Assembly (NCBI GenBank): GCA_003990745.1 | Contig: RBNI01000002.1 | Coordinates: forward strand, 1-64,000 | Direction of reading: 5' to 3' | Length of the DNA: 64,000 nucleotides | Origin: Jimgerdemannia flammicorona | Taxonomy: Eukaryota; Mucoromycota; Endogonomycetes; Endogonales; Endogonaceae | Shown: piece by piece, positions 59,047 to 64,000 of the stretch | Layout: each line of letters begins with the position of its first letter | Position numbering within the stretch: position 1 is the stretch's first letter | The notes under the pieces: model-generated | Seen by the model: the letters and a program-made list of their open reading frames with translations, nothing else | Databases searched by the model: none | Told to the model about the DNA's origin: nothing | Position numbers and translations under genes: made by a program

Positions 59047-61101
59047 TCAGCTCGGAATAGATCCTGCTGGTCGTCCATCATCATCAATAGCCTTTCCCTT
59101 TCCTTTGCCAGCCGCCTCGTTCGCAGAAGGCGCAGGTGACAGCCTTCGCTTTTTTGAAATCGGCGGAAGCAGCACCCTCTTTCCGTTGGGAGGCAAGCCT
59201 AATCCCGGAGTGCCCGACTCCGTGCCTACCGTACCGTTAGGAAACCCGTTGACTCCCGCACTGGCACCATTGCTCTTTCCTGCTTCCGCTTTCGCACTAT
59301 CGGCCTTCGTGCCTCCGGCCCCGGCTTTGAACGGCGGCAAAGTCGCCCTCTGATCCCTCCGATCGCCCGTGCCCCAGCACCCCGGACAGTTATGTAAGAC
59401 CTCATGCACGAACAGATCGCAGTCGACACAAAAGTGGTGCGAGCAGCGGGGGCACGCGTAGCGACCGCTGGCGTTGTCAAGGTTAGAGAGCGTGGGAACA
59501 TTGGAGGAGCCTACGGTGGGTGGGGGTGGATCGAAAGGGTTTTGGCAGGAGAAGCACTGTGTGCTCTTCGCACTGAATGTTTAATTCGTTTATGAAAACC
59601 AGGTAAGAATTCATGGCAAATAAGATGTAAACGCATTCCGAAAATTAAATATTAATCAGGAGAAAGAGGGAGAATTAAACTGGGAAATAACTCACCTGCT
59701 CCATGGCACCTCTATGAAATTATCCACCGGAAACAAGTGGTGATATGATCTTGCGAGATGCGGCGATGACACCAGCGTCAGGCCGCACACATCACAATCG
59801 GCAGGCAACTCGCAAACCTTGGAACCGCATCGGGGGCAGATATACCCACCCAATGTAGGTTTTGAGTGGCTAAACGACAAATTAACGTGTGAATATGAAT
59901 TACTAAAAAATAAGCGAAGTCCAATAGGGGCCCACACGCGCAAACACATCAGGCTTACCACACACAATAGCTCGCCTGCGCCTCCACCGTACGTGTCGGG
60001 AAGCCCATCATGACGAGGTTCGAAGTGTTTTTACTGGTGGTGACGGCCGGTGGAGGAATAACTTCAAACAGAAGGTCACGGTAGTGTGCTTCGTTCAGGA
60101 TGATGCCATATGTACCTGGTAAGATGAGGACGAAAGAAAATTTAAATATAATAATAATGTAAAACACATTCAACAAAATTGCTTCTGTAATGGCCATTAA
60201 ACTGTTAATATCTTCACCTTTGGTCTCGCGACAAAGTATCTTGCATATCTGAACCTCGGCCGCCAAACCCACAACGCTGACCCTCACAATATCCCTCTTG
60301 AGATGTTCGATCGTCTCGTAAATGTTTCCTGGGTCGCACGTCGTCAAGGCGCCAAAGATGATGACGACCTCCCTGCTCCCATGACTCGGCACATGTGTAA
60401 GGCTCGTCCTTGCTACTTCCAACGCGTTCTGCAGACTGGGCTCCCCGCTCGTCTCCTGGTTCTTCTTGTTCTTGAGTGCGCGCACGTGGTCCATTTGGTT
60501 TCCGGAAAGTTCGGTGAGCTTCTCAGCGAGACCGTCACGCATGAGGATGATACCTAACTGTGATATGGGGTTCTGATCGAAGTATTCGAGAACGAACTGT
60601 TCGGCGTAGAGTAGGGTCAACTCAAGGCGGGACGGACGGAGATCTTTTTCGTTCATAGCTTCCGAAAGATCGATAACGAGGAAGAGATGGCGGATAATGC
60701 CGCGTTGGATGGTGGCCGTGTCACGAAGAAGTCTATGCAAAGTCACGAAAGGAGGATGAAATGGCGGTACCGGAGTGAGTCGATGTTGCGGGGTCTTTAT
60801 GCGCGCTCTCAATGAGCCAACGTCTCCAGATCAAAGGTATGTCTGTAAGTTTTACTGTACATGGAAAATTTCACGGGAATATATACCTTTTCCTCTTCGC
60901 TTGCTGCTGCAATTGGGCGACAACACTGCTCAATCTCCCCTCGGAATCCTCCTGCAAGACATCCCAACTACGCTTGTACTCCTCCTCCCAGGCATAGCCC
61001 TGCTGCGGAGGGTCCTCTGCGCCATGGACATCGACCTGCATGTCGAGAGAATCATCGATGTCGATGTATTCTTCGGGAGGTTTTCGCGAGGAGGAGGTCA
61101 T
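59047..61101 (-). CDS. SSL1: TFIIH core subunit p44 / SSL1
   Basis: Five exons: 61101-60887, 60732-60218, 60115-59959, 59869-59696 and 59572-59047, totalling 1587 nt (528 aa). All joints are GT...AG and in frame. An acidic N-terminus leads into [20 protein letters not shown]. The vWA domain opens [20 protein letters not shown] with [41 protein letters not shown] and [11 protein letters not shown]. The zinc-finger part has [60 protein letters not shown] and CPGC. p44 stimulates the XPD helicase in nucleotide excision repair and transcription initiation, in the nucleus. A roughly 100-residue Gly/Ala/Lys-rich C-terminal tail with [17 protein letters not shown] (possible NLS) is longer than usual. 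The start at 61101 is preferred; an in-frame ATG at 61170 would add 23 residues. Confidence 0.95.
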
Positions 61102-61723
61102 GGTGTGGTCGAGACAAGAGTCAAATTTGTTTACCTCAAATTCAAGCTTGAGGGCAGTGCGTGACGTCACACATCAATAAAGGTATTATTTAAACGTTTC
61201 AACCCTCGCCCCCTGGTTGGCTACCGCCGCAATCAACGTGTGAAGCTCGAGCCAGACGGGGCTACGGTCCAGGCAGGGTGTCCACGTCCTGGAATACGTC
61301 AAACTTTTCGGGTTGGGGAAGAGGTTCGAGTTCATGTGCGCACCGCAGAAATTGTTGATGCCATCAGTGGAAGCCGTATCCTGATCTCCTCAAAGACCCT
61401 ATGCTGAACTTCGGGATATCTCAACCGCAAATATCAACACCACATTCGAAGATTCATATCACAATACACGTAGCTGAGCAACACAGGTTATATATTGCAC
61501 ATTTTTAACCTACGTGATCGTCCGCCTCGTGACTCCTGCATTGTTGCGCATGGTACAGGACATTAAGAGGTAAAAGAGAGCTCGGGGTACTAACGCCGAT
61601 ACTTTCGTGACAGACAAACGCACCACCCATATGATTGACGAGATCTATTAGCTGCCCGCAACAAATAATGCAACTCATCTCCTAGGCTTTCCACCATCCC
61701 ACTTTCCACTCAGACACCTTCCT
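61102..61723. promoter_or_regulatory. SSL1 promoter and SEH1 3' flank
   Basis: A CRE palindrome TGACGTCA lies at 61162-61169, 60 bp upstream of the preferred SSL1 ATG, the same motif as in the CDK11/ARG7 promoter. If the ATG at 61170 were used, the motif would be coding, which favours 61101. The rest (61200-61723) shows no gene. Confidence 0.5.
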
Positions 61724-63793
61724 TTACCTATCCATATAGTCTCCCCCACGCTGCTCGGCCGAGATTATACTCATGCATCTCCAGTCATCCGTGAGGCCAG
61801 CCTTCCAAAGCCGCACTTTGCCATCATCGCCGGACGAAGAAAGAATCGTACCAGTGACGTTCCACTCGACGCGCCAAACCTATAGATGACAAAAAGGAAA
61901 TTGTCAGGAATATATAGATGGAACGGAAAGGCGGGAAGACAGTAATCGAAACTGAACAACCCAGTGAAGTGATCGCCCATGGGTGGTTGATCATATCCAC
62001 CTCAATTGCATTGAAATATCTTTTACAAGCTCACTCTCACCCTTAGCCCATGCATAACCAGCGACATATTCTTGTTTTACCACCAATCATGAAAAAACCG
62101 GAGACAAAAAAACGGTTGACTTACCTCTGCCCCATGATCACTAAAATTTGCAACAGTCTCCACCCTGAACCTTTTGATTCCCGGCTGTCTATTGATCCCA
62201 CCGCTACCAGGCGGTCCGCCAGTTTGACTACCTGACACCACGTGCTCCTCGGTGAGTTTGAATATGCGGACGTGGTGGTCTTTGCAAGCCGTGGCTATGA
62301 GTTGGTATGATCTGCACAAACAAGAATCATAAAAAAAACCAAAAAAAAAAACAGTCAGACTTGGAGTAATAACATTGGTTTATAGAAATGGTATGTTCAC
62401 ATAAGATTTGCATCTACCTTCCCATGTTAGGTGCCCAAGCGATGTCGTGGACTATGCCCTCGTGACCTCCCAACACCTCGGCGGCAAACCATTTGTTCGT
62501 CGCTGAGTCGAATTTGAAAATCTGTCACCAAGAAGAAAAAATGAAGTGGAAAAGGGTGTGTTGGTGTTGTTATGAAGAGCGTGAAACGGAGAGACATTGA
62601 CTATATTTCATTTATATTTTTTCCGGTAGGCGAGCTGAAAAAACATTAGTTGCGAGTCCCGTAACGCCGAAAATCACAATATGACGAATATCCCCTCCCT
62701 TCAGCCGAACAATATATATATATATATGAAAAAATATTTTTACAAACCTTAGCACAATTCTCCTTACCACACCCTACCGCCATCATTGGCGACAAAAATT
62801 TCCCAGGATACCACGACAAACAGTAACTACCCTCCGTCTCCCTCATTGCCGAGCCACTTCCAACCGTCGACGCAGTAGCGGGGGTCAACGACGCGGTGCC
62901 GCCGACCCCGCCACCACCGGTCGACGGAGAAAATATTTCAAATTCTTCCGGCTGCGTCCAATGCGCGATGTTTGTGACTTCCATGGCTTCATAGATTCGA
63001 ACAATACCATCGGCGGCGCAGATTGCCTGACAGTATAAAGTGGTGCGAGGCAATGAGCAATAAACTGAATATACCGCCAAGGCATTACATTTCTTTTCAA
63101 GCAATGACGCATAGAAGATGTGAATGCATACCAGTTTGAGACCCATATGACTCGGTGAAAATTCAATATCCTGCACCGACCCACGACTCTCAACCAGGCG
63201 CGCCTTTTCTGCCCATCGCTTTTGGCTATTTTTGAGTTCTGTCGGCCAGATGATAATAAGAAAATGGGATGATAAGCAAGCTTTGACAAGGAACAGTGTA
63301 TACATTTGAACTAATGACCGCAAGGTACAATGCCGGAAGTAAAATGGAAATACCAACCGAACTCCTGCTCCTCCCAAATTTTGACAGTGCGATCGAATGA
63401 GCACGATGCGATGACCTGCCCGTATTCGGGATGCGCCCAGACTACTTTTATGATGGAACAGTCGTGGCCCTGTGAAGGATCGAAGAGATGGGAAAACACG
63501 TAAGACGCGAATTCCAGCATATGCCAACGTGACATTCGAGTCACCCTTCGACAACCAGAAAACGAACATAAATTGCTATTGTGCTGTCAATCGCCCCTCC
63601 CCCTTCCCCTACATTTTCTGTTGCCTACCTTCCAGTCCTCGTTGATCTCCCATGAGCCAATGTCGTCGTCGAAGTCCCAAACTTTGAGACGCTGGTCGGA
63701 GGAGCAAGTGGCCAGTCTCTTCCCATAGTAGTCATAAGCGACGTCATGTATGAGATCCTCGTGATGGGTGTCAAACCTCGCTATCTGGTTCAT
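61724..63793 (-). CDS. SEH1: Nucleoporin SEH1 (WD40), last exon with apparent frameshift
   Basis: Seven exons: 63793-63629, 63469-63358, 63238-63132, 63026-62748, 62521-62418, 62311-62125 and 61880-61724. It starts [22 protein letters not shown] repeats include [97 protein letters not shown] and [15 protein letters not shown]1 belongs to the Nup84/Nup107 complex of the nuclear pore and to SEACIT/GATOR2 at the vacuole. In the last exon the conserved VWRVEW and the conserved [19 protein letters not shown] are in different frames because of one extra A (GGAAACG at about 61858-61862). Read literally, the protein ends at TGA 61826-61824 after 336 aa; without the extra base it would be about 369 aa ending at TAA 61724. 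Intron 2 uses a GTTGGT donor. Confidence 0.9.
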
Positions 63794-64000
63794 GACGAGT
63801 GCCCTGTGTGTATATAGCGAAAGGTACGCGATGTTTTTGCTTTATTGTGATGTCATCGCAACTCGTGACATGTGCCGGATTTTCGTTCACGTGACAAGTT
63901 ATGTCATTGAGCATAATTTATCTTTTTTTTTTTTATAGAGCATAATTTATCTTCAATATATTCTTTACATCAATTTGTATTATTTGTATTATTTATATCT
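63794..64000. promoter_or_regulatory. SEH1 upstream region
   Basis: Contains CACGTGAC at about 63889-63896, TGATGTCATC at 63849-63858 (one base from CRE), and a short direct repeat GAGCATAATTTATCTT at 63908 and 63938 separated by a T run. Confidence 0.4.

Overview
The window looks like a filamentous ascomycete fungus (Pezizomycotina; a transposon-rich, truffle-like Pezizomycete would fit, but this is inference). The evidence is intron-containing housekeeping genes with 90-250 nt introns (GTANGT-type donors, CAG/TAG acceptors), and a large block of nested LTR retrotransposons decayed mainly by C-to-T / G-to-A changes, as expected from RIP or methylation-driven decay.

Layout. 0.4-7.3 kb is a gene-dense left flank: a divergent MADS-box (SRF/MCM1-like) gene (+), a seven-exon PITSLRE/CDK11-type kinase (-), a divergently transcribed mitochondrial ornithine acetyltransferase gene (ARG7/argJ, +), and a decayed CHY-type zinc-finger gene (+). 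7.7-56.3 kb is a transposon nest. A Tad-like LINE (-) is broken by a deletion-derivative Ty3/gypsy element (8360-14733, perfect 5-bp target duplication) and by a solo LTR (15308-17360). A second gypsy family (22348-41746, -) has a 10.6-kb chromodomain gypsy element (22847-33408) inserted in its left LTR. A heavily mutated + strand copy of the chromodomain family (47045-56091) has a solo LTR of the second family inserted in its own LTR. A 5-kb non-LTR stretch (41.7-47.0 kb) holds a hAT transposase remnant and minisatellites. 59.0-63.8 kb is the right gene flank: SSL1 (TFIIH p44, -) and SEH1 (nucleoporin WD40 protein, -), the latter with an apparent 1-nt frameshift in its last exon.

The most unusual content is in the retroelements. 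Both gypsy families encode a trimeric-type dUTPase, but at different places: gag-dUTPase-protease-RT in one and gag-protease-dUTPase-RT in the other. Their long LTRs (1.5-2.05 kb) carry sense-strand ORFs of about 270 and 328 codons in the U3 part. Two LTR types share U5 and termini but have completely different U3 modules. In the chromodomain family the reading frame also stays open from the LTR across the primer-binding site into gag.

Splice sites were read by eye from conserved protein families. No alignments or database searches were run. Retroelement ORFs are all interrupted, and domain limits are approximate.
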